From Streptomyces rubellomurinus (GTDB taxonomy: Bacteria; Actinomycetota; Actinomycetes; Streptomycetales; Streptomycetaceae), in NCBI RefSeq assembly GCF_000961885.1, contig NZ_JZKH01000024.1, positions 1-64,000 of the forward strand: 64,000 nucleotides of DNA. The letters are read 5' to 3'. Shown piece by piece: positions 1 to 8,421 of this stretch. Numbering within the stretch: position 1 is the first letter of the stretch; every line of letters starts with the position of its first letter. The position numbers were made by a program, and so were the translations under genes. The notes below the pieces were generated by a model, which searched no databases, was not told the origin of the DNA, and saw only the letters and a program-made list of their open reading frames with translations.

Positions 1-262
1 CGCCGGCCGCGCCGCCGCCGGCGGGAGCCGGGGCGGTCGTCCCGCCGATGCCGCCCGGCGCGGGCGCCGTGCCGGCCGGAGCGGCCGGGGTGGTGGCCGC
101 CGCCGAGGTCGGGGCGCCGGCCGGGGTGGTGGCCGCCGGCGGCTGGGTGGCGACGGTGTCGCCGTTGGACGCGTCGTCGTTGCAGGCGCTCAGGGAGAGC
201 GCGCTGACGGCGGCCAGGGCGGCCACGGCCAGGGTGCGGCGGGTACTGCTGATGGGCTTCAA
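1..262 (-). CDS. Putative secreted lipoprotein, C-terminus beyond window
   Basis: This is the first 87 codons of a protein read leftwards; its end lies outside the window. It starts with TTG at 262, with a GGGGGA ribosome-binding site eight bases upstream, which decides the start. The N-terminus has a basic stretch (KPISSTRR), a hydrophobic segment and a lipobox ending LSAC at about residue 27, so export and lipid attachment to the outer face of the membrane are expected. The mature part begins with an acidic DD pair and runs into a low-complexity Ala/Pro/Thr/Gly linker typical of actinobacterial lipoproteins. The functional domain is not visible, so no function can be given. It is divergent from the nucleotidyltransferase gene. 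Confidence 0.75.
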   Translation of the reverse strand, partial: MKPISSTRRTLAVAALAAVSALSLSACNDDASNGDTVATQPPAATTPAGAPTSAAATTPAAPAGTAPAPGGIGGTTAPAPAGGGAAG

Positions 263-370
263 GATGACGTCCCCCGTTCAGGGGCCGCAGGATCGCGGCC
301 CTTCCGAGGGAACTTTCTAGCGCAAACGGAGCGTTGTCCGCCACGGAGGGCGGGCCGAATCGACGTCGTC

Positions 371-411
371 GTGACAAGTCTCTCGCCGCTCTGTCGCCGC
401 TCCGTGACAAG
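371..411. repeat. Two GTGACAAG direct repeats in divergent promoter region
   Basis: The octamer GTGACAAG occurs at 371-378 and again at 404-411, three helical turns apart, in the 222-bp region between the divergent lipoprotein and nucleotidyltransferase genes. It may be a regulator site; no matching regulator is adjacent. Confidence 0.3.
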
Positions 412-484
412 GGATGCCGAGTCGTGATCCGCGAGGTAACGGCCGCCGGGGCGGCTCCGGCGAGTACGTGCGAGGCTGTCCGCC

Positions 485-1252
485 GTGACCGAGCAGACGA
501 CCGGACAGACCGATGGACAGGCCCCCGAACTGATGATCGCCCAGGCCGGGCGGGTGGCCGCCGAGCGCTTCCCCGACGCGCTCGCCGTCCTGCTGGCCGG
601 CTCCGCCGCCACCGGCCGCGCCACCGCCACCAGCGACCTCGACCTCGCCGTCCTGGTCCCGGACGGCGGAGCCACCTACCGGGAGACGGTGCGGTACGAG
701 GGCCGGCTGGTCGAGCTGTTCGTGCACACCGGGGCCGGGCTCGCCGAGCTGCGCGCCGCCGACGCCGCCTCCCGTCGGGCCGTCATCCAGAGCATGTACG
801 CCACCGGCCTGCTGCTTTCCGACCCGCACGGCCACGGCGCCCGCGCCCGCGAGCAGGCGCTGGCCGACCTGCGCCAGGGCCCGCCCGCACTGGCCGCCGA
901 CACGGTGGAGACCATGCGGTACGGGCTCACCGACCTGCTGGACGACCTGGCGGACGCCCGCGACCCGTACGAGCGGCTGGCCGTCGCCGGCCACGTCCTC
1001 ACCGCCGCCGCCGACCTGCTGTGCGACCACCGGCGGGCCTGGCTGGGCGGCGGCAAGTGGCTGCCGCGCCGGCTGCGGGAGGCGGACGGCGAGCTCGGCC
1101 CAGAGCTGCTGGCGGGTCACCGCCTGCTCTGCGAGACGGGCGCGGCGGGGCCGCTGTCCGCCGTCGCCCGCCGGGTGCTCGACCTGACGGGCGGCCCGCT
1201 GGCGGAGGGCTACCGGCGGGACTGGGGCGGGGCGATCGTCCGGACGGTCTAG
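485..1252 (+). CDS. Nucleotidyltransferase-fold protein (aminoglycoside adenylyltransferase-like)
   Basis: A 255-residue protein starting with GTG. Residues about 37-55 contain the nucleotidyltransferase signature: a GSAATGRAT loop followed by SDLDLAVLV, that is GS-x10-DxD with two metal-binding aspartates. A helical C-terminal half follows, as in KNTase-like and DNA polymerase beta-like enzymes that move a nucleotidyl group from NTP to a small molecule or protein. The fold is clear, but the substrate cannot be told. An aminoglycoside- or lincosamide-modifying role is only one possibility, since similar proteins occur as antitoxin-like or housekeeping enzymes. The gene stands alone and is followed within 15 bases by a long palindrome that probably ends its transcript. 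Confidence 0.8.
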   Translation: MTEQTTGQTDGQAPELMIAQAGRVAAERFPDALAVLLAGSAATGRATATSDLDLAVLVPDGGATYRETVRYEGRLVELFVHTGAGLAELRAADAASRRAVIQSMYATGLLLSDPHGHGARAREQALADLRQGPPALAADTVETMRYGLTDLLDDLADARDPYERLAVAGHVLTAAADLLCDHRRAWLGGGKWLPRRLREADGELGPELLAGHRLLCETGAAGPLSAVARRVLDLTGGPLAEGYRRDWGGAIVRTV

Positions 1253-1266
1253 CCGCCCGGAGCGGT

Positions 1267-1303
1267 CGGAGCAGGAAGTCGGCCCGGCCGACTTCCTGCT
1301 CCG
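1267..1303. repeat. Dispersed palindrome, copy 1 (terminator-like)
   Basis: A near-perfect 37-bp inverted repeat. The arms at 1268-1283 and 1287-1302 are exact complements over 16 bases around CCG, and the flanking bases also pair. The core GGAAGTCGGCC is shared with five other copies between 17.48 and 18.44 kb. It lies just after the nucleotidyltransferase stop codon and could form a T-tail-less hairpin terminator. Confidence 0.85.
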
Positions 1304-1406
1304 GCTGGTCACCTGGCCGCCGCCACCGGATTGCGGCCGGGCGTCACGGCTTCTCACCTTGGGCTAGGAGCTGCGGCCCGGCAGCCGATCCCGAGGAGAC
1401 CCGACC

Positions 1407-2315
1407 ATGACCCGCTTGACCATCCCCGCCGCACTCGCGGCGCTGGTCCTCACCGCCGGTGGCACGACCGCCGGCGGCATGACCGCCGCGGCGCAGGCGC
1501 AGGCGCCGGCCGGTGCCGCCGCACCGGCCCCGGCCCGCCAGCCGTCCCCGAGGCACTTCGGGGTCCGGGGCCCCGACGTCCTCGTGCCGGCCCACGACAG
1601 CGCGATCGCCAGGGCCGAGTGCCCGGCAGGCTGGGAGCCCAGCGGGGGCGGCGGAGTGAGCGGGGAGCTGGGGATGTTCCTCAACGCCTCCTCCATCAAC
1701 GGCTACCTCTGGGAGGTCAGTTACAGCAACGAGACCGGCACCCCGGCGTACGCCTCGGCGTACGTCGTCTGCAGCCAGTTGGTCCACGAGAGCTTCGACT
1801 CGCAGCGGATCTACCTGCCGCGCCACTCGCCGTGGACCGATGCCGTGACCGCGACCTGCCCCCAGGGCTACGTGCCGAGCGGGGGCGGTTTCTGGACCGA
1901 CGCGGGGGACGCGCTCACGCTGGGGACGTATCCGACGTACACCGGTTGGCACACCAGGGGCGTCAGCGCCACCACCGATCCGCGGGAGCTCAGCTCGTTC
2001 GTGGTCTGTATCACCGGAGCGCCGCACGTCATCCACGCCGGCGCCGTGGTCGACCTGCCGCCGAACGGGGAGGCCATCGCCAGGGCGTTCTGCCCGGCCG
2101 GCGAGGAGGTGACCGGCGGTGGCGGCCGCGCCTCGTTCAACGGCACCGACCCCGACCATTACGCCCTCCTCATGTCGTCCTGGATCGGCTACGACGGCGG
2201 ATGGGAAGTCACGGCCTACAACACCAGTGACATCGAGCACCGCAACCTCGTCGCGAACGTGATCTGCACGCCGGCCGTGCAGGTGGGGGTGCAGGGGGCG
2301 TCCTCCCGGCGGTGA
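1407..2315 (+). CDS. Secreted protein with three CPxG...GGG repeats, unknown function
   Basis: A 302-residue protein with an N-terminal signal peptide (hydrophobic residues 5-30, cleavage likely after an AQA-type site near residue 32) and an Ala/Pro linker. The mature part holds three repeats of about 60-70 residues. Each opens with a cysteine in a CPAG or CPQG turn, then a glycine run (SGGGG, SGGGF, TGGGG), and ends with an aromatic strand and a second cysteine (YVVC, FVVC, NVIC). Each repeat therefore has one likely internal disulfide. No catalytic motif is seen. Function unknown: extracellular binding, structural or inhibitor roles are possible. ATG is preceded by a GAGGAG-type site. Confidence 0.85.
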   Translation: MTRLTIPAALAALVLTAGGTTAGGMTAAAQAQAPAGAAAPAPARQPSPRHFGVRGPDVLVPAHDSAIARAECPAGWEPSGGGGVSGELGMFLNASSINGYLWEVSYSNETGTPAYASAYVVCSQLVHESFDSQRIYLPRHSPWTDAVTATCPQGYVPSGGGFWTDAGDALTLGTYPTYTGWHTRGVSATTDPRELSSFVVCITGAPHVIHAGAVVDLPPNGEAIARAFCPAGEEVTGGGGRASFNGTDPDHYALLMSSWIGYDGGWEVTAYNTSDIEHRNLVANVICTPAVQVGVQGASSRR

Positions 2316-2439
2316 GAGCCGGGCGCCGGGCCCGGTCCGGCGCCTGCCGGGCGGAGCGGGACGGCGGTACGCTGCGCCGCGGGAGTGTCGGAGTCGGGGT
2401 CGCCGGGGGTCCGGCGGCCGCGGGGGAGGGGGCGGCGCG

Positions 2440-2601
2440 ATGAGGCACCTGATCGGGTTCCTGGTGTCCGGGGCGGGCATGATCGGCCTGCTCGTCGCCT
2501 CGAAGGGCGTGCGCGGCTGGGACAACTGGAGCCGCCGCCAGCGGATCGGCGCCGCCGTCTCCGGCGTGCTGATCCTGGTCGGCCTGATCGTCAAGGAGTA
2601 G
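2440..2601 (+). CDS. Small two-helix membrane protein, 53 residues
   Basis: A short ORF starting ATG directly after a strong GGGGGAGGGGG ribosome-binding tract. The product has two hydrophobic segments (residues about 4-20 and 36-51) joined by a basic loop with two tryptophans (WDNWSRRQR), so it is probably a hairpin membrane peptide with the loop in the cytoplasm. Actinomycetes encode many such unnamed peptides. Codon use has the normal high GC at third positions, which supports a real gene. It lies between the secreted three-repeat protein and the convergent TetR gene. Function unknown. Confidence 0.7.
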   Translation: MRHLIGFLVSGAGMIGLLVASKGVRGWDNWSRRQRIGAAVSGVLILVGLIVKE

Positions 2602-2625
2602 CGGGCGGCCCGCTCCCGTGCCGCG

Positions 2626-3213
2626 TCAGGCCTGCTCGGCCGCCGGGCCGGTGGCGGGCAGGGCCCGGACGGAGCGGGCGATGTCGGAGCGGAGCCGGTC
2701 GAGGGCGCGCTCGGGGTCGCCGCCGGGGCCGTCGTCGGGGCCGAGGATCATGCGGCGGAGCTGGGGCATGGCGAGGCTCCAGCCGACCAGGCCGAGGGCG
2801 AGGAACAGGCGGGTGCGGGAGTCCTCGCCGCCGACCGCCCGGACCTTGTCCCGGTAGTGGCGGGTGCGGGCCTCCTCGCCGGGGACGGGCCGGTCGCCGA
2901 GTTCGAGGGCCTCCCACAGGAGCAGCCGCAGCGCCTCGGGGTGGGCGCGGTGGTGGTCGAAGAGGCGTTCGGCGTAGGCGGGCAGGTCGTCGTCGCCGGG
3001 CGGGACGGCCTCGGCGAGGTCGGCCATCAGGCGTTCGAGGACGGCGGCGAAGAGCTTGTCCTTGTCGCCGAAGTAGTCGTAGATGGCCCGCTTGTTGGCC
3101 CGGGCCTGGGCGGCGATGCGGTCGACGCGGGCGCCGGCGACGCCGTGGGCGGCGAATTCGGCGGTCGCCGCGGTGAGGATCCGCTCTTTGGTCGCCGTGG
3201 AGTCGTACGCCAT
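2626..3213 (-). CDS. TetR/AcrR family repressor of adjacent MFS operon
   Basis: A 195-residue regulator. Residues 8-55 form the TetR DNA-binding domain: RILTAATAEF, then the helix-turn-helix with VDRIAAQARANKRAIYDYFGDKDKLF, where YDYFGDKDKL is the family's recognition helix pattern. The rest is a helical ligand and dimer domain. It is divergent from an MFS transporter gene, and the space between them holds a perfect 16-bp palindrome twelve bases from its own start. It therefore probably represses both itself and the exporter until a ligand binds. The ligand cannot be inferred. Confidence 0.92.
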   Translation of the reverse strand: MAYDSTATKERILTAATAEFAAHGVAGARVDRIAAQARANKRAIYDYFGDKDKLFAAVLERLMADLAEAVPPGDDDLPAYAERLFDHHRAHPEALRLLLWEALELGDRPVPGEEARTRHYRDKVRAVGGEDSRTRLFLALGLVGWSLAMPQLRRMILGPDDGPGGDPERALDRLRSDIARSVRALPATGPAAEQA

Positions 3214-3224
3214 GGGGCGATCGT

Positions 3225-3240
3225 AACGAACCGGTTCGTT
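3225..3240. promoter_or_regulatory. TetR operator palindrome
   Basis: AACGAACCGGTTCGTT is a perfect 16-bp palindrome between the TetR gene and the MFS gene. Its size and position are those of a TetR-family operator. Confidence 0.75.
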
Positions 3241-3303
3241 GGGCGCGCGGTCGAGGTCGGTTGACGGCCGCGCGGGCGGTCTGCGACGCTCTCCACGGAA
3301 ATC

Positions 3304-3319
3304 CGAACCATCTAGTTCG
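3304..3319. promoter_or_regulatory. Second TetR-like operator next to the MFS start
   Basis: CGAAC and GTTCG arms flank six bases, sharing the CGAAC/GTTCG half sites of the palindrome at 3225-3240. It lies 17 bases before the MFS start, where binding would block transcription or initiation. The match is weaker than the first site. Confidence 0.5.
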
Positions 3320-3336
3320 TTCGGTTGGAGTCACGC

Positions 3337-4626
3337 ATGTCACGCACGCCCCGGACCGGGATCGATCCCCCGCCCGCACTCGCCACGACCGCCGCCACGA
3401 CCGCCGCCCCGCCCGCCGGGCCGGACCGGCGGCTCCCGCTGCTGATGGCACTCGCCTGCGGCGTCGGCGTCGCCAACGTCTACTTCCCGCAGGCCCTCAC
3501 CCCGCTTGTCGCCGACGCCTTCCGGATCGCCCCCGGCGCCGCCGCGAACGTCGCCACCCTCACCCAACTCGGCTACGCCGCCGGGATCTTCCTGCTCGTC
3601 CCGCTCGGCGACCGGCTGCCCCGCCGCCCGCTGGTCACCGCCCTGCTCGCCGTCACCGGCTGCGCGCTGCTGGCCGCCGGACTCGCCCCCACCACCGGCG
3701 TCCTCGCCGCCGCCGGCGCCGCGGTCGGCCTGGCCACCGTCGTCCCCCAGCTGCTGCTGCCCCTCGCGGCCGGCCTGGTCGCGCCCGACCGGCGCGGCGC
3801 CGTCATCGGCACCCTGCAGGGCGGCCTGATCGGCGGCATCCTGCTGGCCCGCACCTTCGGCGGCGTCCTCGGCGAACACCTCGGCTGGCGCGCCCCCTAC
3901 CTGGCCGCCGCCGCCCTCACCGGACTGCTCGCCCTCGTCCTCGGCCTCGCCCTGCCCACCGTCCCGCCCGCCACCCGCGAGCGCTACCCGGCACTGCTCG
4001 CCGACACCCTGCGGATGCTGCGCACCGAACCCGGCCTGCGCCGCTCCGTGCTCCACCAGTCGACGCTCTTCGGCGGCTTCAGCGCCGCCTGGACGGCGCT
4101 CGCCCTGCTGCTCACCGGCCCGCGCTACGGCCTGGACGCCCAGGCGGTCGGCCTGCTCGCCCTGATCGGCGCGGCCAGCATGCTGTGCGCCCCGGCCGCC
4201 GGGCGCCTGGTCGACCGCAGCGGCCCGGACCGGGTCAACGGCCGCTGCACGGCGGCCACGCTCCTCGCCGCCGCCGTCCTCGCGGGCGGTGCGGTCGGCG
4301 GCGCGGCCGGGCTGGTGGCCCTCGCGCTCGGCCTGCTGCTGCTCGACGTGGCCGTGCAGTGCAGCCAGGTCGCCAACCAGGCCCGGATCTTCGCGCTGCG
4401 GCCGGAGGCCCGCAGCCGGCTCAACACCGCCTACATGACCTGCTCGTTCCTCGGCGGCAGCGCCGGCTCCTGGCTCGGCGTCCGCGCCTACGGCCGGCTC
4501 GGCTGGGCCGGGGTCTGCGGCCTCGTCGCCCTCGTCGCCCTCGTCGCCCTCGCCGCGGGCGCCGGCCTCGCCGCCCGCGGCCTCCGCTCCCTGTCGTCAA
4601 CCACCACCTCGAAGGACCACTCATGA
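3337..4626 (+). CDS. MFS drug/metabolite efflux transporter
   Basis: A 429-residue major facilitator protein. It starts at ATG 3337, seven bases after GGAG; an in-frame TTG at 3325 overlaps that site and is less likely. Twelve hydrophobic helices are visible. The motif-A loop between helices 2 and 3 reads PLGDRLPRRP, and a related loop (GRLVDRSGPDRV) follows helix 8. This arrangement marks the DHA-type efflux families. The C-terminus overlaps the next start by four bases (ATGA), so the NTF2-like gene is translated from the same message. Control by the divergent TetR gene is likely. Substrate unknown. Confidence 0.9.
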   Translation: MSRTPRTGIDPPPALATTAATTAAPPAGPDRRLPLLMALACGVGVANVYFPQALTPLVADAFRIAPGAAANVATLTQLGYAAGIFLLVPLGDRLPRRPLVTALLAVTGCALLAAGLAPTTGVLAAAGAAVGLATVVPQLLLPLAAGLVAPDRRGAVIGTLQGGLIGGILLARTFGGVLGEHLGWRAPYLAAAALTGLLALVLGLALPTVPPATRERYPALLADTLRMLRTEPGLRRSVLHQSTLFGGFSAAWTALALLLTGPRYGLDAQAVGLLALIGAASMLCAPAAGRLVDRSGPDRVNGRCTAATLLAAAVLAGGAVGGAAGLVALALGLLLLDVAVQCSQVANQARIFALRPEARSRLNTAYMTCSFLGGSAGSWLGVRAYGRLGWAGVCGLVALVALVALAAGAGLAARGLRSLSSTTTSKDHS

Positions 4627-5012
4627 CGTTCCCCGCCATGCCCCTCGCCGTCCTGCAGTTCTTCCGCGCCTCCCAGGAGGGCGACGCCGACGCCTGGGCG
4701 GACGCCTTCGCCGAGGACGGCGTCTTCCACGACCCGATCGGCACCGCCCCGATCACCGGGCGCACCGCGATCCGCGCGTTCATCGCCTCCGTCCTGCCGG
4801 GCTTCCGGCCGTTCCTGGGGCTGACGCCCGTCGAGGCGCACACCACCGGCCGCCACGTCGCGGTGATGTGGCGCGGCGCCGCCGTCGCGCTGGACGGCAG
4901 GCCCGTCAACTGGTCCGGCATCAACACCTACGAGTTGGACGACGCGGGCCTGATCCGGGAGGCCAAGGCGTACTTCAACCTCGGCGTCTTCCGGGCCCAG
5001 CTCGCCGACTGA
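4623..5012 (+). CDS. NTF2/SnoaL-like protein co-translated with MFS transporter
   Basis: A 129-residue protein whose ATG overlaps the transporter stop codon. It has the cone-shaped NTF2-like fold pattern: an N-terminal helix (FFRASQEGDADAWADAF), the AEDGVFHDPIGTAPITGR turn typical of SnoaL-type proteins, and a C-terminal strand with INTYELDDAGLI. Members are small cyclases, isomerases or ligand-binding proteins that act on aromatic or polyketide compounds. The catalytic identity cannot be read from sequence. Coupling to an exporter and a TetR regulator suggests that it handles or modifies the exported molecule. Confidence 0.85.
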   Translation: MTFPAMPLAVLQFFRASQEGDADAWADAFAEDGVFHDPIGTAPITGRTAIRAFIASVLPGFRPFLGLTPVEAHTTGRHVAVMWRGAAVALDGRPVNWSGINTYELDDAGLIREAKAYFNLGVFRAQLAD

Positions 5013-5157
5013 CCCGCCGCGCGCCGGGCGCTCCGGGGCGAGCGGCGGTCAGGGGAGCGTCAGGGTCCGGATCAGGGCAGGCCCGGAGGCGCGGATGCCC
5101 GGCGACCCCTATTGTCTGTGCGGCAGATGATCATGCCCTCAGGGGGAAGGCGAGCAG

Positions 5158-5961
5158 GTGTTCTGGAACAGGGCCGCGGCGGCGCGGACTTCGGACGTCG
5201 GCGTGGTGGACGGGGGCGACGTCGTCCGGCTGGACGGCGTGCGCAAGACGTACCGGCGCGGCGCCCAGGCGGTACCGGCGCTCGACGGGGTGGACCTCGG
5301 CTTCGCGCCGGGCAGCTTCACCGCGATCATGGGCCCGTCCGGCTCCGGCAAGTCGACGCTGCTGCAGTGCGCGGCCGGCCTCGACCGGGTCGACGAGGGC
5401 CGGGTGCTGCTCGACGGCGCGCCGCTGCACGAACTCTCCGAGCGGGCCCTGACCGAACTGCGGCGCGAGCACATGGGCTTCGTCTTCCAGTCCTTCAACC
5501 TGATACCGGCACTGACCGCACGCCAGAACGTCGAGCTGCCGCTGCGGTTGGCGGGAACGGCCGTCGACCCGGCGGTGATCGACCGGGGGCTGGCCGAGGT
5601 CGGCCTCGCCGAGCGCGGCGACCACCGGCCCGCCGAGCTGTCCGGCGGGCAGCAGCAGCGCGTCGCCATCGCGCGGGCCCTGGCGACCAGGCCCAAGGTC
5701 GTCTTCGCGGACGAGCCGACCGGCGCGCTCGACTCGGCGACGGCGCGCGAGGTGCTGGCGCTGCTGCGCGGTGTCGTCGAGCAGCACGGCCAGACGGTGG
5801 TCATGGTGACGCACGACCCGGTGGCCGCCTCGTACGCGCACCGGGTCGTCTTCCTCGCGGACGGCCGCGTCACGGGCGAGCTGGTCGAGCCGACCGCCGA
5901 GGGCGTGGCCCTGCGGATGGCCGCGCTGGAGCCCGGCCGGGGCGGGGCGCAGCCGTGCTGA
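5158..5961 (+). CDS. ABC transporter ATPase, LolD/MacB type
   Basis: A 267-residue nucleotide-binding subunit. Walker A GPSGSGKST is at residues 59-67, the signature is LSGGQQQRVAIARAL, Walker B reads VVFADEPTGALD, and the H-loop is VTHDP. The Q-loop segment FVFQSFNLIPALTARQNVELP is typical of the LolD/MacB/FtsE-like subgroup that pairs with FtsX-fold permeases. It starts at GTG after GGGGGAAG. Its stop overlaps the GTG start of the permease by seven bases, so the two are coupled. These systems work as mechanotransmitters that extrude lipids, peptides or antimicrobials, or act in antibiotic sensing. No two-component genes are adjacent. Confidence 0.95.
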   Translation: MFWNRAAAARTSDVGVVDGGDVVRLDGVRKTYRRGAQAVPALDGVDLGFAPGSFTAIMGPSGSGKSTLLQCAAGLDRVDEGRVLLDGAPLHELSERALTELRREHMGFVFQSFNLIPALTARQNVELPLRLAGTAVDPAVIDRGLAEVGLAERGDHRPAELSGGQQQRVAIARALATRPKVVFADEPTGALDSATAREVLALLRGVVEQHGQTVVMVTHDPVAASYAHRVVFLADGRVTGELVEPTAEGVALRMAALEPGRGGAQPC

Positions 5962-8393
5962 GCCTCGCCCTGGCCACGCTGCGCCACCGTCTGACGGGCT
6001 TCGTCGGCGCGTTCCTGGCGCTCGCGCTCGGCACGACGATGATCGGCGTGATGGCGCTGACCCTGGGGGCCACCTTCGGGACGCCGCACCCGGGGCCGCA
6101 GCGGTTCCGGGCCGTCACGGGCTCGGTGGTCGCGCCGCAGGGCTTCGAGGGGCGTCCGATGACGGCGCCGGCGGTGCTGCCGCCCGAGGTGGTGGCGAAG
6201 GTGACGGCGGCGGGCGGGGCCGTGGCCGACCGCAGCTTCCCGGTGAACACCGCTGCCGGGGCGGCGACCGGGCACCCGTGGGCCTCGGCGGGCTTCGCGG
6301 GCTACCGCCTGGTGGACGGGCGGGCGCCGCAGGCCGCCGACGAGGTGGTGGTCGGGGGCGGTTCGGCGGAGTCGGTCGGGCGGCAGGTCCCGGTCGGTGC
6401 GGGTCAGTACCGGGTGGTGGGGGTGACGGACGGGCGCTGGTTCGAGAGCGCCGTCTTCTTCAGCGACGCGGAGGCGCAGCGGTTGTCGCCGGGCGTGAAC
6501 GCCCTGGTCAGCGACCTGCCGGCCGGGCAGTTGTCCGCGCTGGTCGGGGATCGCGCCGTGGCGGTGCAGGGGGAGGACCTGACCCGGGTCGACCCCGACG
6601 ACACCGGCGGCGCCCAGGCGTTGACCAGCGCCCAGGCCATGGCGGGCAGCACGGCCGGGCTCGCGGTGTGCGTCGCCGTCTTCGTGGTGATCGCGACCTT
6701 CGCCTTCGCCACCGAGCAGCGCCGCCGCGAGCTGGCGCTGCTGCGGCTGGTGGGCGCGGCGCCCCGGCAGGTGCGGCGGATGGTGCTCGGCGAGGCGCTG
6801 ATCGTCGGGGTGGCGGCGGCGGTCGTGGGATGTGCGCTGGCGCCGCTGTGCGTGGTGCCGCTGCGGTCGTGGATGGTCGACCACGAGGTGGCGCCGTCCT
6901 GGTTCACGATTGCGTTCAACCCGCTGCCGTTGCTGGTCGCCTTCGTGATCGGGGTGGCGGCGGCGCTGGCGGGCTCGGCGGCGACGCTGGTGCGGGTCTC
7001 GCTGATCCGGCCGATCGAGGTGCTGCGGGAGAGCGCGGTCGAGCGGCGGGGGATGACGCCGGTCCGCTGGCTGCTGGGCGTGGGGATGCTGGTCGGGGCG
7101 GTGGTGACGGGGGTCGTCATCGCCCGGACGGAGCCGTACCTGGCGGCGAGTGCGCGCAAGTACCAGATGGTGCCGGTGCTGTACGTCGGGGCGGTCGCGC
7201 TGCTGGCGCCGGTGCTGCTCCGGCCGGTGACCGGGCTGCTGACCTGGCCGTTGCGGCGCTCGCGCAAGGCGGGGCCGCTGCTGGTGCGGGAGAACATCCT
7301 GACGGCGCGGCGGCGTACGGCCGCGACGGTGGCGCCGATCGTGGTCGCGGTCGGGCTGGCCGGGACGCTGCTGACGATGCAGAAGTCCGGGGACGCGGCG
7401 GTGCTGACGCGCCAGCAGCAGGAGGTGCACGCGGCGGACGTGGTCGTGCCCGGCGCGGGCGGGGCGGGGATCGACGCGCGGACGGTGGAACGGCTGGCGG
7501 CGGTGCCGGGGGTGCGGGTGACGCCGGTCGCGTCGATGAACATCCGGATCGGGAACGAGAAGGGGGAGCAGATCGACTCGTTGAGCACGTACGCGGTGCC
7601 GGCGGGGGCTCTCGGCTCCACCGTCACGCCGCCGGTGGTCGGCGGCTCGCTCGCTTCGGCGCCGGAGAACTTCCTGGTCATCGACGCGCACGCGGCCCAG
7701 TCGGACGACTTGGCAGTGGGGGACAAGGTGGTCACGCTGCTGCCCAGTGGCGAGCGGGTGCAGACGGTGATCGCGGCGGTGGTCGAGCGCGGGCTGCACG
7801 GTGATGACACGTACGTGTCGTCGGCGCTGGTCGGTTCACTGCCGTCGAGCCTGGTCTACCTGGATTCGGCGGCGGGGGCGCTCGACGACCAGCAGACGGC
7901 GGCGGTGCGGCGGGCGCTGGACGGCTCCGGGGCGAAGGTCGTCACGTACGACGCGTATCTGGAGGCCCAACGCGCGCGTGCGGCACGGCAGACGGACAAC
8001 GCGGCGGTGGTGATCCTGGGCATCGCGCTGGCCTACGCGCTCATCGCGGTCGCCAACACCCTGGTCATGGCGATGGCGGGGAGGAAGCGGGAGTTCGCGC
8101 TGCTGGGCCTGGCGGGCGCGGTGCGCGGCCAGATCGTGAAGGTCGCGGCGGCGGAGTCGGCCGTGGCCGTGGTGGTCGGCACGGCCCTGGCGGCGGTGGC
8201 GACCGTGCTTGCGGCGGCAACGCAGTACGCGTCCCTGAGCGAACTCGTCCCCAGCGCCCGGACGGTCGTTCCGTGGACGCCCGTTCTGGCGACGGTCGCG
8301 CTGTGCGCCCTGGTCACCGTGGTCACGGCCTCGGGAGCGGCAGGCAGGACGACCCACCACCGGGCGATCGAAGCGGCGGGCACCCGCGAGTAG
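5955..8393 (+). CDS. ABC transporter permease, duplicated FtsX/MacB type
   Basis: An 812-residue permease starting with GTG at 5955 inside the end of the ATPase gene. It has the ten-helix layout of large FtsX-family permeases: one N-terminal helix, an extracytoplasmic MacB-like domain, three helices (about 230-370), two central helices (about 380-440), a second extracytoplasmic domain (about 460-660) and three final helices. The cytoplasmic motifs EQRRRELALLRLVGAAPRQV and AGRKREFALLGLAG mark the two FtsX repeats. With the ATPase it forms an exporter. Substrate unknown. Confidence 0.93.
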   Translation: MLSLALATLRHRLTGFVGAFLALALGTTMIGVMALTLGATFGTPHPGPQRFRAVTGSVVAPQGFEGRPMTAPAVLPPEVVAKVTAAGGAVADRSFPVNTAAGAATGHPWASAGFAGYRLVDGRAPQAADEVVVGGGSAESVGRQVPVGAGQYRVVGVTDGRWFESAVFFSDAEAQRLSPGVNALVSDLPAGQLSALVGDRAVAVQGEDLTRVDPDDTGGAQALTSAQAMAGSTAGLAVCVAVFVVIATFAFATEQRRRELALLRLVGAAPRQVRRMVLGEALIVGVAAAVVGCALAPLCVVPLRSWMVDHEVAPSWFTIAFNPLPLLVAFVIGVAAALAGSAATLVRVSLIRPIEVLRESAVERRGMTPVRWLLGVGMLVGAVVTGVVIARTEPYLAASARKYQMVPVLYVGAVALLAPVLLRPVTGLLTWPLRRSRKAGPLLVRENILTARRRTAATVAPIVVAVGLAGTLLTMQKSGDAAVLTRQQQEVHAADVVVPGAGGAGIDARTVERLAAVPGVRVTPVASMNIRIGNEKGEQIDSLSTYAVPAGALGSTVTPPVVGGSLASAPENFLVIDAHAAQSDDLAVGDKVVTLLPSGERVQTVIAAVVERGLHGDDTYVSSALVGSLPSSLVYLDSAAGALDDQQTAAVRRALDGSGAKVVTYDAYLEAQRARAARQTDNAAVVILGIALAYALIAVANTLVMAMAGRKREFALLGLAGAVRGQIVKVAAAESAVAVVVGTALAAVATVLAAATQYASLSELVPSARTVVPWTPVLATVALCALVTVVTASGAAGRTTHHRAIEAAGTRE

Positions 8394-8406
8394 GGCCCGT
8401 CCTGGC

Positions 8407-8421
8407 TCTGCCGCCGGCGAA
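8407..8421 (+). promoter_or_regulatory. Distal PopR-like box before clpP3
   Basis: TCTGCCGCCGGCGAA matches the published PopR palindrome TCTGCC-N3-GGCAGA (recalled from Streptomyces lividans work) with a perfect left half and a degraded right half. It directly abuts the second box. Confidence 0.55.

Noticed and set aside
48..320. Plus-strand 90-codon frame at the window start
   Set aside because: The minus strand reads a signal peptide with lipobox and a ribosome-binding site over the same bases.
3261..5012. Frame joining the NTF2-like protein to 450 upstream codons
   Set aside because: Those codons are a shadow of the MFS gene; the true start overlaps the MFS stop.
5112..8393. One continuous frame that seems to fuse the ATPase region with the FtsX permease
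   Set aside because: The ATPase motifs are in another frame (5158-5961). The N-terminal part of the fused reading is only shadow sequence.
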